A stretch of DNA of 64,000 nucleotides from G965115915 sp965115915 (GCA_965115915.1 OZ220483.1:1798001-1862000); one strand, 5' to 3'. Shown: positions 1-10,800, counted from the first letter of the stretch. The notes: generated from the letters alone by a model not told the origin. Numbers and translations: made by a program.

Positions 1-84
1 AACAGACCATGCAGACTAACAAGTCACCATCAACCATATAGCTCGCTTGATGGGTAGCCAGCTTATCACACCGTACCGAACAAC

Positions 85-1566
85 ATGAAAGCGGCGCAAT
101 CCATCAGACAGCGCCAGATTCAGAAACAGACCCTGAATCTGACCCCACAACTACGACAGTCTCTGCGTTTGCTACAGCTTTCCAGCCTGGAATTGGAGGC
201 AGAAATCGAACACACCCTGGAATCCAATATCATGCTGGAACGGGACGATGATGCAGATACTACTCCCGCTCCTGGAGAAACAGCCTCGCCAGAGCTTTCC
301 ACCGGAGAGGAGACTGATGCCACCGGACTGAAATTGGACGGAAGCGACCCGGACGTGGATGTGCCTGGTGACACTGACTGGTCAGACCCTCCCGATACAT
401 GGCTTCCGTCATCCTCTGCCGTACCCAACGAGGAAAACGGGACCGAACCATACGAGTACCTGGAAATACACACTGGCACTCTCACCGAACATCTGCTGCA
501 GCAGATCCACCTGGAGGCGCCCAATGACACTCTACAATTCGTCGCCACAACAATTATCTATTCGCTGGATCGGGACGGCTTCCTGACTACGCCGCTGGAG
601 GACATCATGGCCATGCTGCACGGCACGAACCCCACCCTGACAATGGAAGACCTGCAACATGGTTTGCGGCTGGTACAGGCCATGGAACCAGTCGGCGTTG
701 CTGCCAGGGATCTGCGCGAATGCCTGCTGTTGCAACTCGAACAGCACCCGCCCTCACAGCCGTTTCTGGAAGAAGCAATCACGCTGGTACAAGACCATAT
801 GCAACTGCTGGCAAAACGCGACTCCTGCACACTACAACGCAGGACCCGGTTCAAGCGAGCGCGGCTGGAAGGTGCGATGCGGTTAATCCGCAGCCTTGAC
901 CCCAGGCCGGGGGGACGATTTAACTTGCGCAATACAGAATACCTGTCTCCCGACATTCGGGTATGGAAAAATTCCCGGGGCCAATGGCAGGCAGAACTGA
1001 CACGGGCCCATCTACCCAGGCTACGCATCAACCGGCACTACCGAAGCATGACCAAAAACCTCGCAGAGAAAACGGAAAACGCCTTCCTGCGCACCCATCT
1101 ACAGGAAGCCAACTGGTTTCTCTCCGCGCTTGAAAAGCGCGCCAATACCGTTTATCGTATCGCCACTTGCATAGTGACACGGCAACAGGAATTCTTTGAG
1201 CACGGCTTGGAATTTATGAAACCCATGGCACTGCAGGACATAGCACAGGAACTTGATTTGCACCAGTCCACCATATCCCGCGCCAGCAATGGCAAATATA
1301 TGGAGACACCACACGGGATATACGAGTTGCGACGATTTTTTTCAGGCAGCCTGCCAACAATCGGCGGCTCCCCCTGTTCGTCTACTGCGGTGCAGGCGTT
1401 GATCGCAAAGCTGATCGCCGAGGAAGACCCCAAAAAACCAATCAGCGACAGTCAATTGGTCAAACTACTGAATGCCAGGGGCCTGTATGTCGCCCGGCGC
1501 ACCATCAACAAGTACCGGCAAACAATGTCCATCCCTTCCTCCTCCGAACGCCGTCAGTCCTTCTGA
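85..1566 (+). CDS. rpoN: RNA polymerase sigma-54 factor
   Basis: Directs core RNA polymerase to -24/-12 promoters that need an AAA+ activator. The 493-residue length is normal. The N-terminus (residues about 5-50) has the Gln/Leu-rich activator-interaction region, with TPQLRQSLRLLQLS. An acidic linker follows (about 53-125), then the core-binding domain, a helix-turn-helix (DIAQELDLHQSTISRASNGK) and the family signature RpoN box ARRTINKYR at residues 470-478. The ATG follows 84 bases of upstream sequence in which I recognise no gene; lptB, often upstream, is not visible. The neighbours hpf and ptsN downstream are the classic rpoN cluster. Identification is very secure. Confidence 0.97.
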   Translation: MKAAQSIRQRQIQKQTLNLTPQLRQSLRLLQLSSLELEAEIEHTLESNIMLERDDDADTTPAPGETASPELSTGEETDATGLKLDGSDPDVDVPGDTDWSDPPDTWLPSSSAVPNEENGTEPYEYLEIHTGTLTEHLLQQIHLEAPNDTLQFVATTIIYSLDRDGFLTTPLEDIMAMLHGTNPTLTMEDLQHGLRLVQAMEPVGVAARDLRECLLLQLEQHPPSQPFLEEAITLVQDHMQLLAKRDSCTLQRRTRFKRARLEGAMRLIRSLDPRPGGRFNLRNTEYLSPDIRVWKNSRGQWQAELTRAHLPRLRINRHYRSMTKNLAEKTENAFLRTHLQEANWFLSALEKRANTVYRIATCIVTRQQEFFEHGLEFMKPMALQDIAQELDLHQSTISRASNGKYMETPHGIYELRRFFSGSLPTIGGSPCSSTAVQALIAKLIAEEDPKKPISDSQLVKLLNARGLYVARRTINKYRQTMSIPSSSERRQSF

Positions 1567-1721
1567 AGCTTCCCCTGAAGACTGTGGTAATTCTTTGTTT
1601 CCCCGGCATTTTCCTATTTTTATTCCGCCACAACACCGCACAATGGCCACACTGCGGCACCTTGGCCGGGTCAGTCGTGGTCGAAGACACTCACCCCAAT
1701 ACATGACCAGGAGCTGGAACC

Positions 1722-2012
1722 ATGCAAATAGACCTAAGCGGACAGCACGTGGAAATCACTCAGGCCATCAAGGCCCACGTCGAAGACAAGTTCAACAAAC
1801 TGGAACGTCATCACAGTCCAATATCCAATGTGCATGTCGTTCTTAAAGTGGAAAACAGCCTGCATACAGCAGAGGCAACCCTGCATGTAAACCATCAGGA
1901 CATCTTTGCCAATGACACACAGAACGACATGTATTGGGCGATCGACAATCTGGCTGCCAAACTGGATCGGCAACTGGTAAAACACAAGGAAAAAAGCTCC
2001 AGACACCGCTAG
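1722..2012 (+). CDS. hpf: Short ribosome hibernation promoting factor (HPF/YfiA family)
   Basis: A 96-residue protein of the HPF/RaiA family, which binds the 30S decoding region and inactivates ribosomes in stationary phase. It starts MQIDLSGQHVEITQAIKAHV and carries the family's dsRBD-like pattern, including DMYWAIDNLAAKLDRQL near the end. It is the short type: it ends after KHKEKSSRHR and lacks the C-terminal dimerisation domain of long HPF. A good Shine-Dalgarno AGGAG lies at 1709-1713, eight bases before the ATG. It sits between rpoN and ptsN as in most gammaproteobacteria and is probably co-transcribed with ptsN. Confidence 0.95.
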   Translation: MQIDLSGQHVEITQAIKAHVEDKFNKLERHHSPISNVHVVLKVENSLHTAEATLHVNHQDIFANDTQNDMYWAIDNLAAKLDRQLVKHKEKSSRHR

Positions 2013-2032
2013 TCTTCCCACCACTCACCATC

Positions 2033-2566
2033 ATGTCCAGCGAACCCTTGGCGAAACAGCAGCCACCCGTATCTCCGACACAAGAACAACCCCAGTCACA
2101 GCCCTCCAGCACACTGCGGGTGATCGACTTTCTGCAACTGGAAAATGTCCATTACGGGGTATGCGCCAGCAGCAAAAAATCCATCCTCGAGTATGTTGCC
2201 GGCATGATTTCCGGGCAAGTCCATGAACTGACTGTGATGCAGATATTCGAAGGCCTGCTATCACGCGAACGGCTTGGTGGAACCGGCCTGTGCAACGGGA
2301 TCGCCATCCCTCACTGCCGCATCTCCAATATCGACCGGGTATATACCACTTTCATCACGCTGCAGCGACCTGTGGACTTTGATGCCAGGGACGGACAACC
2401 TGTTGACCTGCTCTTTGCTCTTATCGTCCCGGATGACTATACCAAAGAACATCTGCAGATTCTGGCCCTGCTGGCCGAGCTGTTCAGCAACGCCGAACTC
2501 GTCGATTCTCTGCGTGCCTGCGATTGCGCGGAATCGGTCTATGCGCTCCTGACACGACATGGATAA
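2033..2566 (+). CDS. ptsN: Nitrogen-regulatory PTS EIIA component (EIIA-Ntr)
   Basis: Phosphoacceptor end of the nitrogen-related PTS, a regulatory protein rather than a sugar transporter. The EIIA type-2 fold contains the phosphorylated histidine at residue 94 in NGIAIPHCRI. The ATG at 2033 is chosen because the first 28 residues after it are already a Pro/Gln-rich non-conserved tail and family homology begins near residue 29. A longer in-frame reading from 1934 would run through hpf and is unlikely. With this start the protein is 177 residues. It lies 20 bases after hpf and is followed by HPr and EI, so a full phosphorelay is encoded in order. Confidence 0.93.
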   Translation: MSSEPLAKQQPPVSPTQEQPQSQPSSTLRVIDFLQLENVHYGVCASSKKSILEYVAGMISGQVHELTVMQIFEGLLSRERLGGTGLCNGIAIPHCRISNIDRVYTTFITLQRPVDFDARDGQPVDLLFALIVPDDYTKEHLQILALLAELFSNAELVDSLRACDCAESVYALLTRHG

Positions 2567-2668
2567 GACCTCCCCCTCCATATCCGGGTTTTACGCGCCC
2601 CGAAGTTACCGGCTGCTGACCACGCCCTGAGTGTGTCGTCCCGTTGCTGTGCCCGGATCCAGCCAAAT

Positions 2669-2935
2669 ATGAAGAAACGGGTACGTCTGTGCAACAAACT
2701 TGGTCTGCACGCCCGTGCGGCTGCAAAATTCGTCAATACCGCGTCCAGTTATGACTGCCAGGTAACTCTCTCTCACAAAGACAAGACAGCGGACGGGAAA
2801 AGCATCATGGAACTCATGATGCTGGCTGTAAGCTGCGGTGATGAAATTGAGATTGAGACCTCTGGAAAGGACGAGAAAACAGCGGCCCGCCAACTCTCGG
2901 AACTGGTAAATGAACGTTTCGGAGAAACCGAATGA
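2669..2935 (+). CDS. ptsO: HPr-like phosphocarrier protein (NPr)
   Basis: An 88-residue HPr-fold phosphocarrier. The active-site histidine is residue 14 in NKLGLHARAAAKF, and the regulatory-serine region reads DGKSIMELMMLA. It would pass phosphate from the EI encoded just downstream to EIIA-Ntr upstream. A GTG at 2633 is in frame but adds 12 unconserved residues; ATG 2669 matches the family start. It overlaps the next gene by four bases (ATGA), implying translational coupling. In many proteobacteria rapZ lies between ptsN and this gene; here the 102-base gap holds no gene. HPr kinase is likewise absent from the window. Confidence 0.92.
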   Translation: MKKRVRLCNKLGLHARAAAKFVNTASSYDCQVTLSHKDKTADGKSIMELMMLAVSCGDEIEIETSGKDEKTAARQLSELVNERFGETE

Positions 2936-4686
2936 CCTTCAGCATACACGGGCTCGGAGTTTCTCGCGGCATTGCCATTGGCCATGTGCATATGGCACCC
3001 AACATGCCGCTTGACGTGCATGAATACCGCATAGAAAAGACTCGGATAAACAGTGAATGTGCCCGCCTCCAGGCAGCGATCAGGCTGGCGTCGGAGCAGC
3101 TTCAGGCATTGAAAAAGCGCCTGGACAAAGATATGGATCCGGGCTCGGCAGAATTTATTATCGACACCTACCTGCTGGTACTGAATGACAAGCTACTGCT
3201 GAAAGAACCGGCAAAAATCATCGCGGAACAGCTTTGCAATGCGGAGTGGGCAGTAAAACTCTTCCGCGATAATATACTGGACACCTTCGATAAGATAGAA
3301 GAACCCTATCTGCGCACACGGCGGGACGATATTTTCCATGTTCTAAATCAAGTACTCCATGCGCTTATCGACCCGTCTGCGTTAGTGGATCAAAGCCCCG
3401 ATTCACAACTGCGCGATCACATCGTCATAAAAAAATATCTGAGCCCGGAAGATATCCTGCTATTCCAATCATACGGGGTTCTTGCCTTTGCCGCTTGCTA
3501 TGGCTCACCAAACGCACACGCCTCGATCATCGCAAAAAGCATGGGAATCCCCTGCGTCGTTGGACTACATCAAGTGTACCATTACATACGGAATGACGAA
3601 CTGGTTATCCTGGACGGTTCACGTGGTGTGCTGCTTGTGGATGTAAACAGCCAGATCCTGTCGGAATACAAGAAACGGATCAGGCAGGAAAAGCGCTATC
3701 AGCGTTCATTGCAGTCGTTCAGGAAAAATCCCACCCGAACCGCGGATGGACAGCCGATCACACTGATGGCAAACATCGAACTGGCGAGCGACTTCTCCAC
3801 AGTGACTCGAATACACGCCGATGGAGTCGGTCTCTACCGTACCGAGTACCTGTTCATGAACCGTCAACACCCTCCTGACGAGGAAGAACAATATCGCGGC
3901 TTCTCGAAAGCGGTCAAGCGACTGGCTGGACTTCCATTGACCATACGTACACTGGATCTGACTGCCGGAAAGCTCGCGTACTTGAGACATCAAACGAACA
4001 CTACGGAGAATGATTCCGCGATGGGACTACGCTCCATCCGTCTGTGCCTGCATGAACCTGGCTTATTCGAACCACATCTGCGAGCCATACTGCGTGCGTC
4101 CGCGCATGGCCCGATCCGTCTGTTATTACCCATGCTGACCAATCTACAGGAAGTCGCACAGGTGCTTGACCTGATCAGAGGCCTGCAACAGGAATTGCGA
4201 AACAGGCATGTGGATTATGACGAAACGATGCCCGTCGGTGCGATGGTCGAAGTGCCGGCCACTGCGCTCTGCGCGAAGCACTTTGCCAGAAAGTTTGATT
4301 TTCTCTCCATAGGAACCAACGATTTGATACAGTTCTGCCTGGCGGCAGACCGAGAGAATGATCGTGTCAGCTACCTGTATGACCCGCTCCATCCGGCACT
4401 CATCCGTCTCTTGGGCATGACGATCCGTGCCGGGGAAAAAGCCAGCATCCCGGTAATGCTTTGCGGTGAGATGGCTGGCGAGGTCCAATATACCCGTCTG
4501 TTGCTCGCAATAGGATTGCGTGAATTCAGCGTGGGGCCAAGCAATCTGCTGGAGATCCGCAAAATAATCAACTCCTCAAAGCTGGATGAACTGACCCGGG
4601 CCAGGGGCCGAATCAAACGCGCCAGCACTGCTGTTGCCCTGAAAAAGCTGCTGGGAGAGATAAATTCGGGGCTCGAACTCGGTTAA
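2932..4686 (+). CDS. ptsI: PEP-protein phosphotransferase (PTS enzyme I)
   Basis: Autophosphorylates from phosphoenolpyruvate and transfers to HPr. The 584-residue length is that of sugar-type EI; the GAF domain of the longer EI-Ntr (PtsP) is absent. Domains in order are: N-terminal HPr-binding helical region, swivelling domain with phospho-His 196 in GSPNAHASIIAKS, and a C-terminal PEP-binding barrel with RTEYLF, GTNDLIQFCLAADREND and the catalytic Cys in MLCGEMAGE. All catalytic motifs look intact. It overlaps the HPr gene by four bases. No EIIB or EIIC genes are nearby, so the chain appears regulatory. Calling it ptsI rather than ptsP follows from domain content. Confidence 0.93.
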   Translation: MTFSIHGLGVSRGIAIGHVHMAPNMPLDVHEYRIEKTRINSECARLQAAIRLASEQLQALKKRLDKDMDPGSAEFIIDTYLLVLNDKLLLKEPAKIIAEQLCNAEWAVKLFRDNILDTFDKIEEPYLRTRRDDIFHVLNQVLHALIDPSALVDQSPDSQLRDHIVIKKYLSPEDILLFQSYGVLAFAACYGSPNAHASIIAKSMGIPCVVGLHQVYHYIRNDELVILDGSRGVLLVDVNSQILSEYKKRIRQEKRYQRSLQSFRKNPTRTADGQPITLMANIELASDFSTVTRIHADGVGLYRTEYLFMNRQHPPDEEEQYRGFSKAVKRLAGLPLTIRTLDLTAGKLAYLRHQTNTTENDSAMGLRSIRLCLHEPGLFEPHLRAILRASAHGPIRLLLPMLTNLQEVAQVLDLIRGLQQELRNRHVDYDETMPVGAMVEVPATALCAKHFARKFDFLSIGTNDLIQFCLAADRENDRVSYLYDPLHPALIRLLGMTIRAGEKASIPVMLCGEMAGEVQYTRLLLAIGLREFSVGPSNLLEIRKIINSSKLDELTRARGRIKRASTAVALKKLLGEINSGLELG

Positions 4687-4721
4687 AAGAAGCACAAACA
4701 CCGACAGCAAGACAGGACCGC

Positions 4722-5096
4722 TTACCAGCTAAACAAGACCCACTGCGGTATATGCAGGCGCTCCAGATCATCCAACCGGCTTTCCATGCTGCCATCCCCA
4801 TTCGAATCCATCAGATAGTATGGCGGGCCAACGACAGGAGTGACTTTCACCCCATAGAGCATGCCGTTGATGCGATACTCCTCAATGATGGAATCTTCAC
4901 GGCGGATAATGGTAACCTCCGGCTCCAGTGGTTGACCATCCATGACTGGATCCGGCAATTCCGGTGGCAACGGGACATCCTCAAACTCGGGAAAATCCTG
5001 CTGTGCTCGAACGGCATGCGGTACGGAAAAAACGATGCCAACTGCCAATAACACTGTCCAGAACACGGTTTTTGACATATTCGACGCAGCGAACAT
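4722..5096 (-). CDS. DUF2782 family secreted protein
   Basis: A small exported protein of unknown function. After an N-terminal signal segment (KTVFWTVLLAVGIVFSVPHA, cleavage near AVRA-QQ) there is a Pro/Glu-rich stretch and the family core EVTIIRREDSIIEEYRINGM, GVKVTPVVGPPYYLMD, ending with a WVLFSW-type tail. The ATG at 5096 is preferred because AGGGGG lies nine bases upstream; ATG 5102 is too close to it and ATG 5078 also exists. It is convergent with ptsI and divergent from polA. Members of this family sit beside polA in pseudomonads, which agrees with the layout here. Function is not known. Confidence 0.8.
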   Translation of the reverse strand: MFAASNMSKTVFWTVLLAVGIVFSVPHAVRAQQDFPEFEDVPLPPELPDPVMDGQPLEPEVTIIRREDSIIEEYRINGMLYGVKVTPVVGPPYYLMDSNGDGSMESRLDDLERLHIPQWVLFSW

Positions 5097-5188
5097 GGAC
5101 ATGCACCCCCTACGATTATCACGGTTGATTTGTGCAAAAACGGGCATAGGCACAACTCTACCACATTCGCTTTGAAGTTACAGAAACC

Positions 5189-7882
5189 ATGGCCGAACCC
5201 GAATTGATCCTGATTGACGGAAGCTACCACCTGTATCGTGCCTGGCACGCACTGCCCCGGCTCAGCAACCGCTCAAATGAACCGACCGGGGCCATTTACG
5301 GGGTAACCAAGACCCTGTACAAGATCAGAAAACAGTATCCTGCTCAACATATAGGGGTAATCTTCGACGCCCGCGGAAAAAACTTCCGCCATCAGTTATA
5401 TCCTCAGTATAAGGCCAACCGTCCCCCCATGCCGGAAGAGTTGAGCGTCCAGGTCGCCCCGTTGCAAGAATTGATCGAGGCCCTGGGCATCCCGCTGCTG
5501 TGCGTGCCCGACGTAGAGGCCGACGATGTCATTGCCACACTGGCCCACCAGGCGGCCGCCATCAATATACATGTCCTGATCTCAAGCGGAGACAAGGATT
5601 TGGCACAACTTGTCTGTCCCCAAATCTCACTGATAAACAGTCTGAAAGATATTGTTCTGGACGCTCAGGGAGTATATCAAAAATACGGTGTACGGCCGGA
5701 GCAGATCACGGATTGGCTCGCCCTGGCTGGAGACAGTGCAGACAACATTCCCGGAGTACCTCGGGTGGGCGCAAAAACTGCCGCCAAGTGGCTGGCAAAA
5801 TATGACACGCTGGATGCGATCATCGCCCATGCAGAGGAAATACCCGGGACTGCAGGACAAAATCTGCGCGAACATTCTGCACAACTGCCGTTGAACAAGA
5901 CCCTGGTAACTCTCAAGACCGATGTGGAGCTGCCCTATGGCCCAAACGGTCTGTTGATGCAGGAACCAGACACTGTAAGGCTGCTCGAATACTATCAACG
6001 TTGGGATTTTCACACCTGGCGCAGGGAACTGGAGCGCCAGAGCCCTGCCAAATCGGACAGCGAGATATCAACCGGTGTAGAAATTATCGCAGATGCGGAT
6101 GCCCTGGAACATTGGACAGATCTGCTGAGAAACGCTTCGCTGATTGTCGTTCATGCACAGACGAGCGGTTTGTATGACCCGGATCAAACGTATCTGGTGG
6201 GTATGGGGTTTTGTACTGACGCATGCCAGGTTGGCTACATCCCTCTGGCACATGCGGAGCCCGATACCGCAAAAATCCCGTTGCAAACAGCGCTCGAGAA
6301 ACTGCGCCCCATACTGGAAGAGGCGAAGCTCCCGAAACTGGGATGGCGTATCAAGGACGATCTCCGCATACTGCAACGTTACGGGATACATCTGCGTGGG
6401 ATCACGCATGACGTGATGCTCCAATCCCACGTGCTGGACAGTGCCTACACCCCGCATGATCTGAAATCTCTGGCCGATCACTGGCTGGAAGAACATTCGC
6501 TCACCGATTATGAAGCGTTGACTGGAAAGGGCAAAAAACAGCAGCCTTTCTCGGCTATTGCACTACCGGATGCGGTTCGACACACAGCCGACAATCTGCG
6601 AACCACACTGACACTACACCAGACATTGTGCCCACGTATAACCGCTTCGGAAAGCAGGGAAAAAATCTACCACCACATGGAAATGCCTCTGCTGGAAGTG
6701 CTGGCGGAAATGGAACGGCATGGAGTAGCCATCGATGTGAACATGTTGGCGGAACAAAGTCGGGAACTGCATGCACAGCTCTCCCGGATTGAACAGGATG
6801 CATACCGACTGGCTGGTCGGGAATTTCTGATAAGCTCGCCAGATCAAGTACGTCAAGTGCTATATGAGGACATGCAGCTTTCCACCAGCAAGAAGACCGC
6901 CACCGGAAAATTGTCCACTTCCGAGTCGGTGCTCCAGGAATTCGCCGAGGAACATGAACTGCCAGCACTTGTGCTGGAGCATCGCGGCATCAGCAAACTG
7001 CTTTCCACATATACTGAAAGTCTTCCACAACAGGTAAATCCGAAAACCGGCCGCATACATACCTCCTATCATCAGGCAGCGACCATCACCGGACGCCTGT
7101 CTTCATCCGACCCCAACCTGCAAAACATACCCATACGCACTGCCGAGGGCAGGCGCATCCGCCAGGCGTTTATCAGTCCGCCAGGCTATCTACTGTTGGC
7201 GGCGGATTACTCGCAGATCGAACTGCGTATAATGGCACACATGTCTGGCGATGAGACGCTTATCAATGCATTCATTGCGGGTAAAGACATCCACAAAAAA
7301 ACTGCCTCCGAGGTATTCGGCACTGCGCTGGGGCAAGTTTCCATGGAACAGCGGCGGGCGGCAAAGGCGATCAATTTTGGTCTGATATACGGCATGTCGG
7401 ATTTCGGACTGGCGCGACAGCTAAAAATCTCCCAGGAACAGGCGCGAGAATATACAACGTTGTACTTCAAACGCTATCCAGCGGTAAAGGCATATATGGA
7501 TTCTCTACGCAAACAGGCAAAGGAACACGCTTATGTGGAAACTCTCTTTGGCAGGCAGTTACATCTGCCACACATCAAATCAGCCAATCCGACGCAGAAA
7601 CGACATGCCGAGCGCGCTGCGATCAATGCCCCGATACAGGGCACTGCGGCAGACATAATCAAGCTTGCCATGATCGCTATCAGTCAGCGGCTGGCTGCCG
7701 ACGATGGTCTGGATGCAAAAATGATCCTGCAAGTACACGACGAATTGGTATTCGAGGTGGCACAGCACAGTGCCGAGAAATTACGTGATTGCACAATTGA
7801 ACTGATGGGTAACGCCGCTGAATTGAAAGTGCCACTGCTGGTCGACATTGGCATTGGAAAAAATTGGGATGACGCACACTGA
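5189..7882 (+). CDS. polA: DNA polymerase I (proofreading site apparently inactive)
   Basis: Repair and Okazaki-fragment processing polymerase, 897 residues. The 5'-nuclease domain (1 to about 290) has intact acidic motifs (VEADDVIATL, SGDKDLAQLV, GDSADNIPGVPRVGAKTA). The polymerase domain has motif A DYSQIELRIMAH, motif B RRAAKAINFGLIYG and motif C QVHDELVFE. The middle 3'-5' exonuclease domain is present by length but has lost key residues. Compared with E. coli, D355 becomes H322, E357 becomes Q324, Y497 becomes H465 and D501 becomes N469. Only the D424 equivalent (D391) remains. The domain order is secure; loss of proofreading is inferred from these substitutions. It overlaps metH by 14 bases. 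Confidence 0.96.
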   Translation: MAEPELILIDGSYHLYRAWHALPRLSNRSNEPTGAIYGVTKTLYKIRKQYPAQHIGVIFDARGKNFRHQLYPQYKANRPPMPEELSVQVAPLQELIEALGIPLLCVPDVEADDVIATLAHQAAAINIHVLISSGDKDLAQLVCPQISLINSLKDIVLDAQGVYQKYGVRPEQITDWLALAGDSADNIPGVPRVGAKTAAKWLAKYDTLDAIIAHAEEIPGTAGQNLREHSAQLPLNKTLVTLKTDVELPYGPNGLLMQEPDTVRLLEYYQRWDFHTWRRELERQSPAKSDSEISTGVEIIADADALEHWTDLLRNASLIVVHAQTSGLYDPDQTYLVGMGFCTDACQVGYIPLAHAEPDTAKIPLQTALEKLRPILEEAKLPKLGWRIKDDLRILQRYGIHLRGITHDVMLQSHVLDSAYTPHDLKSLADHWLEEHSLTDYEALTGKGKKQQPFSAIALPDAVRHTADNLRTTLTLHQTLCPRITASESREKIYHHMEMPLLEVLAEMERHGVAIDVNMLAEQSRELHAQLSRIEQDAYRLAGREFLISSPDQVRQVLYEDMQLSTSKKTATGKLSTSESVLQEFAEEHELPALVLEHRGISKLLSTYTESLPQQVNPKTGRIHTSYHQAATITGRLSSSDPNLQNIPIRTAEGRRIRQAFISPPGYLLLAADYSQIELRIMAHMSGDETLINAFIAGKDIHKKTASEVFGTALGQVSMEQRRAAKAINFGLIYGMSDFGLARQLKISQEQAREYTTLYFKRYPAVKAYMDSLRKQAKEHAYVETLFGRQLHLPHIKSANPTQKRHAERAAINAPIQGTAADIIKLAMIAISQRLAADDGLDAKMILQVHDELVFEVAQHSAEKLRDCTIELMGNAAELKVPLLVDIGIGKNWDDAH

Positions 7883-10800
7883 GGTGCAGACCGCCACAGG
7901 CAGACAGAGAATCGCTCGACTTCGGTCGCTACTAAAGGAGCGAATCGTCTATCTGGATGGCGCGATGGGAACCGCTATCCAGCAGCATGATTTACAGGAA
8001 GCGGATTACCGTGGCAAGCGATTTGTAGAACATCCCTGCGATCTCAAAGGGAATAACGATCTTCTCAGTCTGAGCCAGCCCGATCTGATTCGGGCGATCC
8101 ATCGATCTCATCTGGAGGCCGGAACAGATATCATTGAGACCAACACTTTCAATTCCACCGCTATCGCCATGGCGGATTACCAGATGCAGGATCTGGTCTA
8201 TGAATTAAACCTTTCAGCAGCAAGGCTGGCACGAGAATGTGCCAACGATTTCGGCACAGACCGCTGCGTGGCAGGGGTACTCGGACCTACTAACAAAACC
8301 TGTTCCATCTCTCCGGATGTGAACCGTCCGGAGTACCGAGACATATCCTTCGAGGCGTTGGTCGAAGCCTATTCAGAGGCAATCCGCGGACTGATCGATG
8401 GCGCGGTGGACGTGCTTTTGGTGGAAACTATCTTCGATACCCTGAATGCCAAGGCGGCACTGTTCGCTATAGACCAGTATATGGAACAACATGGGGTCCA
8501 GTTACCGGTCATGATCTCAGGCACAATAACCGATGCCTCGGGGCGCACACTGACTGGACAGACCACAGAGGCATTCTGGAATTCGGTTCGCCACATAAAT
8601 CCATTGAGCGTAGGACTGAACTGTGCACTGGGTCCAAGTGAATTGCGTCAGCATATAGAAGAGCTTTCGGCGCTGGCTGACTGCCATATATCCGCCCATC
8701 CCAACGCGGGGCTTCCCAACGCATTCGGCGAATACGAGCTGTCAGCGCAGGATATGGCGGAACAATTGGCAGAGTGGGCAGACAGCGGACTGGTCAACAT
8801 CCTGGGAGGCTGCTGTGGAACCGACCATGAACACATAGCAGCCATCGTCCGAGAGACTGCACATCTGCCACCACGCCGCCATCCTGAAGTCCAGCCACGG
8901 CTTCGCTTGAGTGGACTGGAACCATTGAACGTCAGTGAAGACATGAATTTTGTCAACATCGGGGAACGCACAAATGTCACTGGGTCACCGAAATTTCTCC
9001 GAGTAATCAAAGAGGAACAGGATCTGGAAAAGGCCCTGAGGATCGCTCTACAGCAAATAGAGAACGGTGCCCAAATCATAGATATCTGCATGGATGAAGG
9101 CTTGCTTGACACGGAACGGCTATTGCCGGAATTCCTGAATCTGATTGCGGCAGAGCCAAATATAAGCCGCGTCCCGATCATGATCGATTCTTCCAAATGG
9201 TCCGTTATCGAAGCCAGTCTACGCTGCCTGCAAGGCAAGGGAATCGTCAACTCCATCAGCCTGAAAGAGGGAGAGGAACCTTTCCTGCACCAGGCAAAAC
9301 TGATACGCCGATACGGGGCGGCCGTGGTGGTAATGGCATTTGATGAGCAGGGGCAGGCAGATACCACACAGCGACGTTATGAGGTCTGCAAACGCAGCTA
9401 TGAACTTCTGGTGGAAAAGATCGGCTTCCCACCGGAAGACATCATATTCGATCCGAATGTCCTTACTGTCGCAACCGGGATGCAGGAGCACGACAATTAC
9501 GCGGTCTCTTTCTTCGAGGCTACACGCCTGATCCGGGAAAACCTTCCCGCTACCCTGGTCAGTGGTGGGATTAGTAATATCTCCTTCTCCTTTCGCGGCA
9601 ACAATACAGTGCGCGAGGCAATGCACACCGTATTCCTGTATCACGCCGTTCATGCCGGTCTCAACATGGGCATCGTCAATGCCGGGCAACTTGGGATATA
9701 TACCGAGATCGACCCGGAACTACGCGACCATGTTGAGGACGTGCTGCTCAATCGTCGCCCCGATGCCACTGATCGACTGATCCTTCTGGCTGACTCCCTG
9801 AAAACGGATACACGCAGTGAAAGCAACGAACGCACGGAAACATGGCGTAGCGGAAGCGTCAGGGAACGTCTGATCCACGCCCTGGTCAAGGGCATACCGG
9901 ATTATATAGAGGAAGATGCCGAAGAAGCCCGGCTGGGTTGTGATTATCCGCTGGAAATCATCGAGGGACCTCTGATGGATGGCATGAATATCGTGGGAGA
10001 TCTGTTTGGCGATGGTCGGATGTTCCTGCCACAGGTGGTCAAGAGCGCACGGGTAATGAAAAAAGCCGTGGCCTGGCTAACCCCGTATATTGAAAAAGCG
10101 CAACAAACCATGACCAGTCCCACCAATGCCGTGCGCAATCAAGGATGCATCATCATCGCCACAGTAAAGGGAGATGTGCACGATATCGGGAAAAATATAG
10201 TCAGCGTGGTACTCCAGTGCAACAACTACCGGGTCATTGATCTGGGAGTCATGGTGCCAGCACAGCGGATACTGGATGAGGCAATGAACCACAATGCCGA
10301 TATCATTGGCCTGAGCGGACTGATCTCTCCTTCACTGGAGGAAATGGTCCATGTGGCCCGGGAAATGGAACGACAACAATTTCGGCTGCCGTTACTGATC
10401 GGAGGTGCCACAACATCACGTACCCACACCGCGGTCAAGCTCTCTCCAGTCTATAAACAGCCGGTGGTGCATGTCAAAGACGCATCGCGTGCGGTAAATG
10501 TGGTGGCGAGTCTGCTCAGCGAGACTCTGCGCAGCAGTTTCGTTGAAAAAACTTCCCGCGAGTACTCGATTCTGCGAGAACGCCACCTCGGGAAACAACG
10601 TGACATTCAGTGGCTGACACTGGAACAGGCGAGGGAAAATCATTTTCAGACAGATTGGGAAGACCATCGGCCAATCCCTCCAAAACATCCAGGGATCCAC
10701 GTATTCATGGACTATCCTCTGGCTGAATTGACGGATTATTTTGACTGGACTCCTTTCTTCATGGCCTGGGAGCTTGCCGGGAAATTCCCTCGCATACTAC

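Noticed and set aside
1..84. 3' end of lptB upstream of rpoN
   Set aside because: None of the three plus-strand frames resembles the LptB C-terminus, so no partial gene is claimed.
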